Assembly (NCBI GenBank): GCA_030704615.1
Contig: CM060732.1
Coordinates: forward strand, 22,506,001-22,570,000
Reading direction: 5' to 3'
DNA length: 64,000 nt
Source: Takakia lepidozioides
Taxonomy: Eukaryota > Streptophyta > Takakiopsida > Takakiales > Takakiaceae
Shown: one piece after another, positions 33,341-44,054 of the stretch
How the letters are laid out: each line of letters opens with the position of its first letter
How positions within the stretch are numbered: position 1 is the stretch's first letter
Program-made: the position numbers and the translations under genes
The notes under the pieces: generated by a model
The model's database searches: none
Seen by the model: only the letters and a program-made list of their open reading frames with translations
Told to the model about the DNA's origin: nothing

Positions 33341-34437
33341 TCAGGGGACCCAACTAATGCTCGTCCTTCAGACACTAGTTCCTCCAAGTGTTTAATAATC
33401 AACTTGGGCACTTCGTCCTTCTGCAGAGTCTGGAGCAAACCTGCTTCAGTGATGTCTCCGAAAATGAGGTGCTCACTGTTTGGCACTACCATCTGTATCG
33501 ACCAGTATGACTCGAATATAGGGCGCTCCACTCCTGGAAGTGGGTCAGAACCCACGACAAGGGCACACGCGCCATCTGCCAATGTCACATGAGCCTGAAA
33601 ACCATCAATCTTGTAGAGCGTATCTTCGATTGGAGCTCTGAAGTTCATCACAGTGGTAGCTTCCACGGCAATCACCAGCACACGCGCGCCCTTAGCGCTC
33701 GCGGCGAGGTTTCTCGCCACTCGCATGACCGCACCCCCACCCCAGCAGCCCGCCTGGTACATACACACGCGCTGCACAGTCGGCCGTAGCCCGAGCAACC
33801 TGGCGAGCTTGAGGTCAGCCCCGGGAATGCACGTCACGCTTGTCGTGACCATAACCATATGAGTGATATCTGTCAAGGCGCCCCCCCCCATTCCTCAATT
33901 GCTTTGAGTGCTGCCTCGTGGGCAAGCTCAGGAACCACAACGGTCACTATATCTGTGCGCGCCTTCAAAGAGTTGTCCCAGTAGGTGGTCAGCTCTGGAT
34001 GGGCTTTCAGGATTTCCTCTGTCAGGAACGTATGCCTTTTGCTGATGCAAGAAGAATCGCCTGCAATGCAAATAAAGAAGAATTTTCAGCGGATCGCTCT
34101 TAGGTCTACCATAATCTCGCATGTATATCTCTAGAAACCAACCCAAGGGAAACAACACATCTTAGAGAGTTCCAGGTTAATTAGCCATCTACAGTCCAGC
34201 ATCGAATGGGTACTCACACATGCGTTTGAACTTCGCTTTTAGGGAAGTATTGTCGCTGCAATCGCACAATTCGAAGAGTTTGTCATGGTAAGTGGCTTGC
34301 TCTATGATTGTCGGGGGCTTGGCGGTTCCGATCCCCAGAACTGAAGCGGGTCCCTCTGCTCGTGGCACCATCCTTGCGACCGGGACATACTGGTGGGCGA
34401 CAACTCCATTCGCCCCATTCTCTGCTACCGGGGCCAT
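33049..34437 (-). pseudogene. Type III polyketide synthase (CHS superfamily), frameshifted
   Basis: Exon 1 is 34437-34218 and exon 2 34060-33049. The intron splits a Cys codon (T/GC) in KRMC, the conserved chalcone-synthase position. Catalytic Cys is present (MYQAGCWGGG), as is His (FWVVHPG) and the GxGPG loop (GMGPG). The third catalytic residue, Asn of GNMS, is Ile here (GIMA). The gatekeeper Phe in GQALFGDG is Leu (VTLADG) and that in GLTFHLL is Gln (GLLQTLQ), so chalcone-type specificity is unlikely. A run of nine G (complement of 33881-33889) shifts the frame by one; seven G would restore family spacing. Without the shift the product would be about 409 residues. Either a pseudogene, or an assembly error in the homopolymer plus a diverged enzyme. 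Confidence 0.85.
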
Positions 34438-34821
34438 TAGTATAACAAAATTGTAGAGCTCCAGAGCAAATTTGAGACCTTATACACAACTTTTGAACTC
34501 CAAAGCTTAGCTGGCCTGTTATTCGAGGAGAAAGGAGGGTCACTCAACTCTAGATACAGGAGAGAAGATGCAAACTTGAGAGAGAAGAAGATGAGAGTGT
34601 GGTGCCCAAAGGGCGTGTTGATACCAGTGTTGGGTGGGTATATCATTACCTGATATACCAATATATATATGCAAACTTGAGAGAAGAAGATGAGAGTGTG
34701 GTGCCCAAAGGGCGTGTCGATACAAGTGTTGGTTGGGTATATTCATTACCTGATATACCGATCTATATATACCCTGGTGTGGCAAGTGTAGGTACATTGA
34801 TGTGCCTGCGAATTTTCGGTA
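34438..34821 (-). promoter_or_regulatory. Promoter region of the PKS with a 101-bp tandem duplication
   Basis: Two head-to-tail copies of a 101-bp unit at 34570-34670 and 34671-34770. Each contains GGTATATC and AGTGTGGTGCCC blocks and ends in a TATA-rich stretch. On the minus strand TATATATAG (34772-34764) and a similar run near 34660 are candidate TATA boxes. A CACTA transposon begins 388 bp upstream of the start codon and cuts the region short. Confidence 0.5.
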
Positions 34822-34857
34822 AGACACTAGAAGAAAAATGCGGAATAACCATTGGCC

Positions 34858-35705
34858 CTTAACCACTCTTGTCTTTTACCACTCTGTAAATCACTCCAAG
34901 TAATGGTAACCACTATGCCACGGTGGCATCATATGGAGTGGTTGGAAGTGGTTTCAACCACTGAGTAATCCACGTGTAATATTTAATTTTATATTTATTA
35001 TTCGACATTTGGTCAAATATTTATATTAATAATGATAATATCCAACATGGACGGGTACAGTGATAAATTATGAGTGGTTAAAGACACCTGAGTGATGGGA
35101 AGTGGTTGAAACCACTTTCTACTCCACGTGTAATAATTTTTTTTTTAAAGATTTTTATCATTTCAAAATATATTATTCCACGTGGACGAGGATAATATAC
35201 GTAGATCTGGAGTGGTTAAAGACCCCCCCCCCCCCCCCCCCCCCCCCCCAGTGATTGGTACCACTTGCACAGTGGTGGAATGTGAGTGGTTAAGACCCTT
35301 TTGTAACTCGAACCACTCTTCAAGTAGGCACTTGTGAGTGGTTACGTACACGTGATTGGTACCACTTCTGTGGTGGGTTGTGAGTGGTTGAAGACACCCG
35401 AGTGATGGGAGGTGATTGAAACCACTTGCTACTCCACGTGTAATAATTCAATTTTTATTTAAGATTTATCATTTCAAATATATATTTTAATTATGAACTA
35501 TATCATTCCACGTGGACGGGGACAGTATACGTAGATCTGGAGTGGTTAAAGACCCCCATGATTGGTACCATTTGAGAGTGGTGTAGAGTGAGTGGTTACA
35601 GACCATTTAGTAACTGGAACCACTCGGCCAGTGGTTACGCGTGGGTGATTACATACACACCAGTGATTGGTATTACTTCTGTGGTGATACATGAAAAACT
35701 TTAGT
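34858..35705. repeat. Left subterminal AGTGGT/ACCACT repeats
   Basis: More than twenty copies of AGTGGT or ACCACT in both orientations, plus blocks of about 300 bp sharing GTGATTGGTACCACT and CCACGTGTAATAAT. Confidence 0.8.
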
Positions 35706-36219
35706 GGTTTGTGCGTTGATGGAAAACCCAAAATCCATCCATCTATCGCTATATTCATCCATTCAGTCATGAGTAGAGGGGACTTAGCGTTTTTTTTGTC
35801 TTCCCTGCCAATGTGGCATCTATTTGTTTTCTTTGTGTTGAGTTTGATCGTGAGAGACAAACAGGACAGAGCTGTGTTTTGTTTCTTATAGTGTCGAGTC
35901 TGATCATGAGAGACGATGGGCGGAGCTAGTGGCATAGGGGCAGACAAGACTCAAGACCTAGAATCGGGGCATGAAGGTGTGCATGATGGTGGAATAACCG
36001 TGATCGCAAGGTGTGGCTTTTTCTCAATGTACAATGACAAGCGGAGCTGATGGGATAGGGGGCAGACAGGGACTCAAGACCAATCGCAAGGTGTGGCTTT
36101 TCCTTAATGTAGGATGTGAAGAAGTTTGTCCATCCTACAAATGTGGGCTTTTAGCTCCTGTTAGTACCATGATTTGGTATTCTTCCTGATGTTTACAAGG
36201 TTCTTGGGAGAATCATCTT

Positions 36220-36700
36220 GGTCTTAGCAGCCCGCTGATTCATTTCCTGATTCTACCTATTTCAGCCTGTTTTGCCCTCTTATCAGACTCGGGCCTGATA
36301 TGCATATTGAATTCTGTTAAGTTAGTTCGTTGGTGCAAGATAGAGAGTCAGCTTGGTCTTAGCAGGCTGTGAGGGCACCTTCTTCTTCAACCTATTTCAG
36401 CTTGTTTTGCCCTCTTATCAGACTCAGGCCTGATATGCATATTGAATTCTGTTAAGTCAGCTTGGTCTTAGCAGGCCGTGAGGGCACCTTCTTCTTCAAC
36501 CTATTTCAGCCTATTTTGCCCTCTTATCAGACTCGGGCCTGATATGCATATTGAATTCTGTAAGTTAGCTCGTTGGTGCTAGAGAGAGAGTCAGCTTGGT
36601 CTTAGCAGGCCGTGAGGGCACCTTATTCTTCAACCTATTTCAGCCTGTTTTGCCCTCTTATCAGACTCGGGCCTGATATGCATATTGAAATCTGGAAAGA
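36220..36700. repeat. Tandem repeat inside the CACTA element
   Basis: About four copies of a unit of roughly 105-125 bp carrying CAGCTTGGTCTTAGCAGGC, GCCCTCTTATCAGACTC and CCTGATATGCATATTGAA. Degenerate copies follow near 36800, 37250 and 37600. Confidence 0.8.
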
Positions 36701-38189
36701 GGTCGACATGTTTACAAAATGAAGGCCTTGCTTGGTGCCTGCAGAATCCATGGCAATGTGGAGATGGTTGAACGTGCGGCATGAAGGTACCTTCTTCAAC
36801 ACATTTCACCCTGTTTTTCCCTATTACCAGAGTAGTCCCTAAATTTTCATGTAGAATTCTGCAAGTTAGTTCGTTCGTGATGTGAGGTTGCATGAGTTTT
36901 ATACCGATCTTTCACGATGGTGGGACAACCGCAATCACCAGGTATGGCTTTTCTTAATGTACGATGTGAAGACGTTCGTCCATCCTGCAAAGGTGGGTTC
37001 TTAACTCCTGTGAGTACCATGATTTGGTATTCTTCCTAATGTTTACAAGGTTCTTGGGAGAGTCAGCTTGCAGTTCTTAGCAGGCCGTGTTTCAATCTCT
37101 GCCTGCTCAGTTGCACCGTGATGGTTCTCACAGATCAATCTGACATTACCTGACTACAGACAAACAACACATACAAGAGGTCTTTTTGGGTTGATGGTCA
37201 GTCAAATCCTCGATGGGTCAAGGACAATGTGGTGAGGGCACGTTTCAGCCTGTTTTGCCTTCTCATCAAACTTGGCCCTGAGATGCATGTTGAATTCTGC
37301 ATGGGTGATAAGTAGGGTTCGGTGTTTGCTGGAACAATTGTAGGCTGTCATTGTCAGCCGCTAGCAGCAAGGGAAGGATGTATGCATGATTTGTGCAGAG
37401 CTTGGATAGCTGAGGGAGCAGGGGTAGAGTCTGGTCGGTCCAGATTCATCCAAGAGGGCGGGACTTCAAGCTCATGATTACCTATAATTCCATATGGATC
37501 AATAGCTGCAAGAAACCTGCATGGGTAGATGGTCAACTGGAAGCCGCAGCAACAGCGGCACAATTGATAAAATCAGGCACTGCTAATGAAGGCACCTTCT
37601 TCAACACATTTTCACCCTGTTTTTCCCTCTTATCAAAATTGGCCCTAAATTTTCATGTTGAATTCTGCAAGTTAGCTGGTGAGTGAACCTTGATAGTTTG
37701 GAGTGACTTTGACATGGTACTGCCAATGTGATAACAGGGAAGTATCCAGAAACAGGTAACAGCTGAGACGAGGAGAAGCTGTGGAATGAATACTTTTCTA
37801 ACCCCAGTCCATGGTGGGACAATCGAGGCAAAAATGTGAATGCCTGTTAGATCATAGAGAGTAGCAGATGCAATTGACCATAGTGATAAGTTGAGTTGGG
37901 TGTTTCCTAGAACAAATCTAGGCTGTCATTGTCAGGTGCTAGCAGTAAGGCAAGGATGTATGCATGATTTGTGCAGCGGCATGGATAACTGAAGGAGCAG
38001 GGATAGAGTCTGGGTCCAGATTCATCCAAGAGGGCCGGACTTCAAGCTCCAGATTACCTATGATTCCATGTGGATCAATAGAGCTCTACAAGAAACCTGC
38101 TGCATGGGTAGATGGTCAACTAAAGGTAGCAGCTGCAGCGGCACAGTTGATAAAATCAGGCACCTCAACCATGACCACAGCTTTTGAAA

Positions 38190-38490
38190 GAGGATCAAGA
38201 GAGGTGGCTGAACAAGATGTGGTGTTTTGGAGTGCCATGATTGCAAGGTATGTGCAGCATGGGTATGGGATTAAGGCTTTGGAAACCTAGGAGCAAATGA
38301 TGTGGGAAGGGATGAAGCAAGACCAGGTCATATTCATTTGTGTTTGTAATATGCATATGGGAGCCTAGCAGCCCTAGGAAGGGGCAAAGAGGTTCATGGT
38401 GACATTATCAAAGCTGGAATTGTACCAGATGTCATTCTGAACATTCCCCTGGTGTACATCTACATCAAATGTGAGCCTGGCAGCCCTGGC
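38190..38490 (+). pseudogene. Captured PPR-protein fragment
   Basis: In shifting frames the strand reads AEQDVVFWSAMIARYVQHGYG, then a segment like QMMWEGMKQDQV, then LGRGKEVHGDIIKAGIVPD and a VYIYIKC-like end. This is the helical 35-residue pattern of plant P/PLS pentatricopeptide repeat proteins. A related shorter piece lies at about 37470-37570. No intact frame; it looks picked up by the CACTA element. Confidence 0.6.
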
Positions 38491-38749
38491 CAGAGAAGAA
38501 CATGAAGAGGGCTTACAATTTCGTTCACCCGCGCGTAGACATTGCTGGCAATGAGAAGAAGGCAGGAAAGCAGTTCAGTGTTCCTAGCATGCATGCGGGG
38601 ACGCCGTGTAGAAGTTAGGCTCAGACTTTTATCATGGCTGGATTTTGTTGACAGTGTTCCAGCACTTAACTCTCTGGGATTCTATTCAATTTTGTGGAGA
38701 TTGAATCCCCAATGGTACTTCTTTCACTACATTAGTGGTATGTGTTCCT

Positions 38750-39565
38750 CTAGTCATGTTCATAATCACTTGCACATCACTGTAATAGTGGTATAATTTA
38801 AAACTGTGGGAGTAGCCAAATGCACACAATTGCCTACATTACCACTCGTATAGTGGTATAAGTAGTCACATATATATTACTGTATTAGTGGTATGAATTC
38901 CTCCAGTGGTATTCCTAATCACTTACACACCACTCTGTTAGTAATCACTCCAATCCATAGTTCCTACTCAGAGAGACACCATGGATGACTCAAACAGCTT
39001 ACACACCACTCTGTGGGTAATCATTCCAATGACATGCTGAGAGACGTCATCCACTCATATAACCACTCTGTGAGTGATATTGTATATTCTCAGTTTTCAT
39101 AGAATAACTCTATGAGTCATTTTGTGATCACTCAACAAGTGGTTTCGGAAGTCATTGAATTTTTCACTCCATCCATTTCGTAGCACTGACACACGACACG
39201 TGTCCATGCTGAGAGTGTCGCCACGTGTCGACATAATCTCCAATATCATCCACGGACCACCGGCTTACACGTGTCCACTTCAAAACGGAAGTGGCTACTT
39301 TACCACTATGACAAATCAGTTTCCCACTGTGACACGTCATAAGTAGTTGGTTTACCTCAGTGACACGTCATTGACATGTCACAGTGGTTAATTTACCACT
39401 GTGACACGTCAGCTAACAGGTGGACCCGGACGTGAGTGGTTCAAACCACTGTCCTTAACCACTGGTGCCACGTAATGTCTTTTATCACTCACTTGTCCTA
39501 ATCCACTTGTTCTTCATCACTCTGGGGCCAGAGTGGTTTAGTGTCTTTTACCACTCAAAATGAGT
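38750..39565. repeat. Right subterminal AGTGGT/ACCACT repeats
   Basis: Same hexamer family as the left end, here with ACCACTCTGTGAGT and GTGACACGTCA variants. Confidence 0.8.
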
Positions 39566-39606
39566 GGTTAACAGAGTCGTTATTCCGTGTTTTTCTTCTA
39601 GTGAGA

Positions 39607-39886
39607 GCATCTCCACCCTATCCATTGAAAACTTAACTGTAAAGCTCCATATAGGGACACCTATTCCGTGCGCTAAATCTTATATTACGTCGCTCTCAAT
39701 GCATCGACCCACCGCAGACGTGGAAAAACCAACGTTATATGCCATCGGGCTCGCTGACGACGACCCCAACGGAATAGCATGTGGCGGGAAGCTACGAGAG
39801 CACTTCAGGGAGAAGCTGCGAGAGCGCTTCAATCTCAAGCGTTTTTTTCACAATTTTCTCACACATTCACTTTGTGTACACATACA
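39607..39886. other. PIF/Harbinger left terminus and leader
   Basis: GCATCTCCACCC follows the CACTA target duplication. Removing the CACTA element restores TAA-GAGCATCTCCACCC at 34820, a TWA-type target site followed by a terminus typical of plant PIF/Harbinger elements. I could not find the matching right terminus (GGTGGAGATGCTC) downstream. Confidence 0.5.
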
Positions 39887-41169
39887 ATGGATGCTTGGAG
39901 GCGCCGTGAACTGAATCAAAATATTCAAGCTGAGATTAGGAGGGAGCTAGAAGATGATGATGATGATTTAATCATGGGTGTTATTGCTACTGCTGGTTGT
40001 GATCATTCTTCGCGCAGGGTCAAAGCTAGGTGTGGATTGAGACCAGGGAAAGTAGCTAATGTTGATAGAGAGAGGCACGCTGGACATGAGAGGATTTTGA
40101 GAGATTACTTCTGTGAATCACCTGTGTACGATAAGAGGACATTTCGTCGTTGGTTGAGGATGCGGAGGGATCTTTTCTTAAAGATTATGCACTCTGTTGT
40201 AGCCTATGATCCTTATTTTAAGCAGAGGGTAGATAGGTGTGGATTGTTGGGTTTGTCGAATATCCAGAAATGCACAACGGCATTAAGGATACTCGCTTAT
40301 GGAGTAGCTGCCAATGCTATTGATGAGTACTGCATGTTGAGCGAATCCACTGCTGTGGAGGCTATGAAGAGATTTGTGCATGCAGTTCGTGCCTGTTTGG
40401 AGGAAGAATTCCTTCGTCAACCAACTGCATAAAGAGGCAAATGCGGATCAATACTGCTCGAGGGTTTCCCAGTATGTTTGCCTCTTTAGATTGTATGCAT
40501 TATGTTTGAAAGAACTGCCATGTTTCTTGGCAGGGCCAGTATCAAGATAAAGATGGAAACCGCAGCATTGTGCTGGAGGCAATTGCCTCTCAGGATCTTT
40601 GGATCTGGCACGCCTTCTTTCGGCTGCCAGGCGGAAGCAATGACATTAACGTTCTGGATCGCTCTCCGTTGGTTGCAAATTTGCTCAAAGGAGAGGCTGA
40701 GAATATCACCTTCACTGTCAACGACAATGTCTACAAAAGGTATTACCTCTTGGCAGATGACATATATCCCTCTTGGTCCATTTTTGTGCAGACAATTCAT
40801 GAGCCTCAAGACCAGAAGAGGGCGCATTTTGCGATGATGCAGGAGTCAGTGAGAAAGGACGTCGAGAGAGCTTTTGGTGTACTACAGAACAGGTTTTCAA
40901 TCATACAAAACCCTTCAAGACAGTGGGACGTATACACTATCAAATCTATCATGTTAGCATGTGTCATACTTCATAATATGATAATAGATGACGAGCGAGA
41001 CACTGTTTTTGAAGGCCAACTTGATGAGCACCCAGTAGTGCCCATTCGCAGAGGTCTCAGTTTTGAATCTTATCGTCTAGGTACTATTGATAATTTTGAG
41101 CAGTACCACAGATTGAGAAATGACCTCATTGAACACCCATGGGAGTTGAAAGGTGCCACAATGTTTTGA
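39887..41169 (+). pseudogene. PIF/Harbinger-type DDE transposase (HARBI1-like)
   Basis: The first frame (39887-40432) gives the N-terminal helical region with RTFRRWLRMRRDLF and a Ser/Thr-rich STAVEAMKRFV block. A one-base shift near 40430 leads to RGFPSMFASLDCMHYV, where the Trp codon after V is TGA. The nuclease core then runs to the natural end at 41169. Catalytic residues are all visible: D in SLDCMH, D in GGSNDINVLDRSPL and E in KDVERAFGVLQNRF. The frameshift and stop make it inactive as it stands, although decay looks slight. The usual MADF/Myb-like partner ORF is not present. Confidence 0.85.
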
Positions 41170-41274
41170 TTGTACTCTATCAATAAAGTGTGTTACTTTA
41201 TGTACTTGACATGCATGAAGGATTCGGTTATGAATTATAGGATGCCAAGTGGAATAATTTACGTTTTGTGAGGC

Positions 41275-41945
41275 ATATTCACAAATTGGGACATAACTTT
41301 ATGCCAACAAATGATAATGGAATGTAAGAGGGCTCCTCACATTTAGTGAAGCCCCCCACCTACTGCAGCCTTGAGTTTGCACCAAAAACATCTCAAAGTC
41401 TGATTTGTATGATGCTAAGAGTCAATTTCTAAGAACACATCTTCACAAATTGGGCCATACCTTCATGCCAACAAATGAGAATGGCATGTGGGAGGGCTCT
41501 ACACATTGGTAGTGAGGGCCCCCACCTACTGCAGCCCTGAATTGCACTAAAAACATCATGAAGATTTAATTTTATGATGCTAAGACTCATTTTCTAGGTT
41601 TTGGAACAGATATTCACAAATTGGGGCATATTTTCATGCCAACAAATGAGAATGTCATGTGGGAGGGCTCTATACATTGGTAGTGAGGCCCCCACCACTT
41701 GCAGCTCTTAGTTTTCACCAAAAACATCTCAAATGTTGAATTGTATGATGTTAAGACTCATTTTCTGAGTTTTGGAAGACATTCACAAATTGGGTCATAT
41801 CTTCATGACAACAAATGAGAATGGAATGTGAGAGAGCTCCACACACTTCCAGTGAAGCCCCCCACGTACTGAAGCCCTGAATTCTCACAAAGAATGTCAA
41901 ATACATGGAATGATATGATGCTAAGTTGACACATTGTGGTTTTTG
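41275..41945. repeat. Tandem repeat, about 165-bp unit
   Basis: Four diverged copies with shared blocks ATTCACAAATTGGG, CATGCCAACAAATGAGAATG, GAGGGCTC and GCCCCCCACCTACTGCAG, starting near 41279, 41443, 41609 and 41785. No coding content. Confidence 0.85.
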
Positions 41946-41955
41946 AAGACATATT

Positions 41956-42527
41956 TGTCACGGATATAGCCCAGAGGAATTTACCAGGAGTAAATATCAG
42001 AAGTAACCAAGTTACCATGTTACCAAAAGTTACCATGATCTATCATGATTTACCATAAGTTACCATTAGTTACCAAGTTACCGAGAGTTTACCAAATTAC
42101 CGAGAGTAACTTGGGAAACTGCTCAGGAAGCTTCATTTGGAGGAAACTTCTCCATCAAGAAACCTCCTTTGGGGAAGCCTCTTAGGGAACCTCATAGTAG
42201 CCAATATATATAGGAGGCGAGACTGGACATTCTTCAGTCTCGCCAACACAAGTTCAAGCTACTCTTGTTCCCAGTTCCAATACTCCAGTTCAGCTTCCAG
42301 TACTCTAGTCCAGCTTCCAGTATCTGGTACCCCAGTCCAGTTTCCAGCATTCCAGTATTCGAGTCGAATTTCAGTATCTTGTACTATTGTCCATTGTTAT
42401 AAAGATCATCTTGATTCATGTTTACCCACCATGCATTCGCCCATGCCGACCTTGACTTCTTGTCTAGTCTTGTACCTCTAGTCTGATCTCTTGTTTGTGT
42501 TCAGTCATGTTCTCGTCCTTGACAGTT
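41956..42527 (+). repeat. Probable LTR of gypsy copy 1
   Basis: Starts TGTCACGG, like many Ty3/gypsy LTRs. It contains a TTACCA-rich stretch (42000-42110) and a TATA box (TATATATAGG at 42203-42212), and ends near CTTGACA just before GTTTGGCGAGACT, a possible primer site upstream of gag. No second LTR of this family is in the window, so the boundary is inferred. Confidence 0.5.
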
Positions 42528-42562
42528 TGGCGAGACTAAAGTTTGTCCCTTAGTTAGTTAAG

Positions 42563-43453
42563 ATGGAAGACACATTTGTGGAAATGGTCGTCACATTGCA
42601 AAGTCTTCAGCTCCAGATGCAAGAACTTCGTACCTCTACTGCCCAATTGCAAGCTGATCAGTCTCAAGATCTTGACAACGCTCTCCACAATTTGCAACAA
42701 CAAATTTCAGAGTTAAGGGAATTGAACAATGGATCTTCAACCATACGAGTCCCTACTGCAACAGTTTCTACTGCAACGGTTCCTCTTCAACAGATTATGA
42801 GAGAACCAAATATCAGCATGCCCAAGAAATTTGATGGGACGAGATCAAGATTTCGTGGTTTTGTTCAACAAGTACGACTGTTCCTACGACTACATCCACA
42901 ACATTACCTTGATGAAGGTGTTCAAGTGGGATTCGTGGGCACCCTTCTATCAGGCATTGCCCTATCTTGGTTTGCACCGCTATTAGAAAAAAAATCGCAT
43001 TTACTATATAATTTTGAAGCATTCATGTCCGAGTTCACTGCAACGTTTGGAGAAAATGATAGAGAGAGAGTTGTAGAGACAAAGATGCGAAATCTTCAAC
43101 AAGGAGCACGTCCTACTTCCGTTTATGTTGTCGAATTTCGACAACTTGCGTGCAATCTCGACTGGAATGAGAAGAGCCTCATTAGTCAGTTTCGATGTGG
43201 GCTAAAAGAGGATGTAAAAGATTTGTTACTGACAATGCCAAACGTGAGCACACTGAGTGAATTCATCACCCAAATCATTGCATGCGATAATCGTTTGTTT
43301 GAAAGACGTCAAGAGAAACAATCTGGATGGTCGACAACGTATCATGCCGCTGCTACTACGGCACTAAACACAACGATCCATCAGACATCCGGTAGTGATC
43401 TTATGCAGATTGATGTTGTCCGATTCAAGCCATTGACACCACAAGAAAAATGA
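42563..43453 (+). CDS. Ty3/gypsy Gag, copy 1
   Basis: 296 codons: an N-terminal coiled coil (LQSLQLQMQELR...), a linker, then the gag capsid core (KKFDGTRSRFRGFVQQVRLF, ALSWFAPLLE, EFRQLACNLDWNEK). The stop at 43451 lies before the zinc knuckle, which continues in a damaged form in the next frame (GLCLYYGEEDHITLNYSNK, with two knuckle Cys altered). Confidence 0.85.
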   Translation: MEDTFVEMVVTLQSLQLQMQELRTSTAQLQADQSQDLDNALHNLQQQISELRELNNGSSTIRVPTATVSTATVPLQQIMREPNISMPKKFDGTRSRFRGFVQQVRLFLRLHPQHYLDEGVQVGFVGTLLSGIALSWFAPLLEKKSHLLYNFEAFMSEFTATFGENDRERVVETKMRNLQQGARPTSVYVVEFRQLACNLDWNEKSLISQFRCGLKEDVKDLLLTMPNVSTLSEFITQIIACDNRLFERRQEKQSGWSTTYHAAATTALNTTIHQTSGSDLMQIDVVRFKPLTPQEK

Positions 43454-43974
43454 AGACGGCACTCAAATGGATTATGCCTCTATTATGGAGAAGAAGATCA
43501 CATAACATTAAACTACTCCAACAAGAGAAGATTCAAAGCTCGGGGTGCAACTCAAGTGTTCGATACGAGGAGGTCGAAAAACGAAGATGTCCAGTCACAG
43601 TAGGGACCATGCGGCTGGACACCACAAATTCCTCACCGAAAAAATGTCTCTTTCTACCTCCAGACCCTGCACCTTGCTTCACAGTTCCGATAAAAATCAG
43701 AGTGCAAAATCGAGATACCTATGTAGAAGCACTTTTGGACTTAGGGGCTTCAGCTTGTTTTATGGATGAAAACTTTGCGAAGCAACACAATTTAACGCTC
43801 GTAAAGAAAAAACTTTCGGCTCCCATTGAAGTCATCGATGGACGACCGTTAGCATCAGGAAATGTGGACCATGAAACTCGACCACTTGAAGTAAAGCTTA
43901 AAGATCAAGCATCACATATTGTTTTCAACATCATCCAGTCTCCAACGAATCATGTGATCCTTGGACTTCCCTAG
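43450..43974 (+). pseudogene. Gypsy knuckle/aspartic protease segment, copy 1
   Basis: The protease active site reads LLDLGAS, with Ser of the D-S-G triad replaced by Leu (a C-to-T type change; copy 2 has DSG). It ends with NHVILGLP and a stop where the polyprotein should continue. About 120 bp later (near 44095) homology to copy 2 stops and the inverted copy begins. Confidence 0.75.
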
Positions 43975-44054
43975 TTCGTACTTCACAATCCTGACATCGA
44001 CTGCCGATCGCGATAAATTTCTGCAAGACAAAAATGTAGAAATATCAAAGGTAT

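Larger units (their letters stand above)
34825..39603. mobile_element. CACTA (En/Spm-type) transposon, non-autonomous
   Basis: Left terminus CACTAGAAGAAAAATGCGG and right terminus the complement of CACTAGAAGAAAAACACGG, flanked by AGA at 34822-34824 and 39604-39606 (3-bp target duplication, as for CACTA elements). Both ends (34.86-35.70 and 38.75-39.56 kb) are packed with AGTGGT/ACCACT motifs, the subterminal repeats expected to bind transposase. The 4779-bp interior has no transposase. It holds a tandem repeat, a C-run (35223-35249) and a captured PPR-like fragment. Confidence 0.88.

Noticed and set aside
34599-34862. Repeated peptide VPKGRVDTS on the plus strand
   Set aside because: Produced by the 101-bp promoter duplication; no start, splice or family support.
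35223-35249. Poly-C tract as a biological signal
   Set aside because: A homopolymer inside CACTA subterminal repeats; equally likely an assembly or slippage effect.
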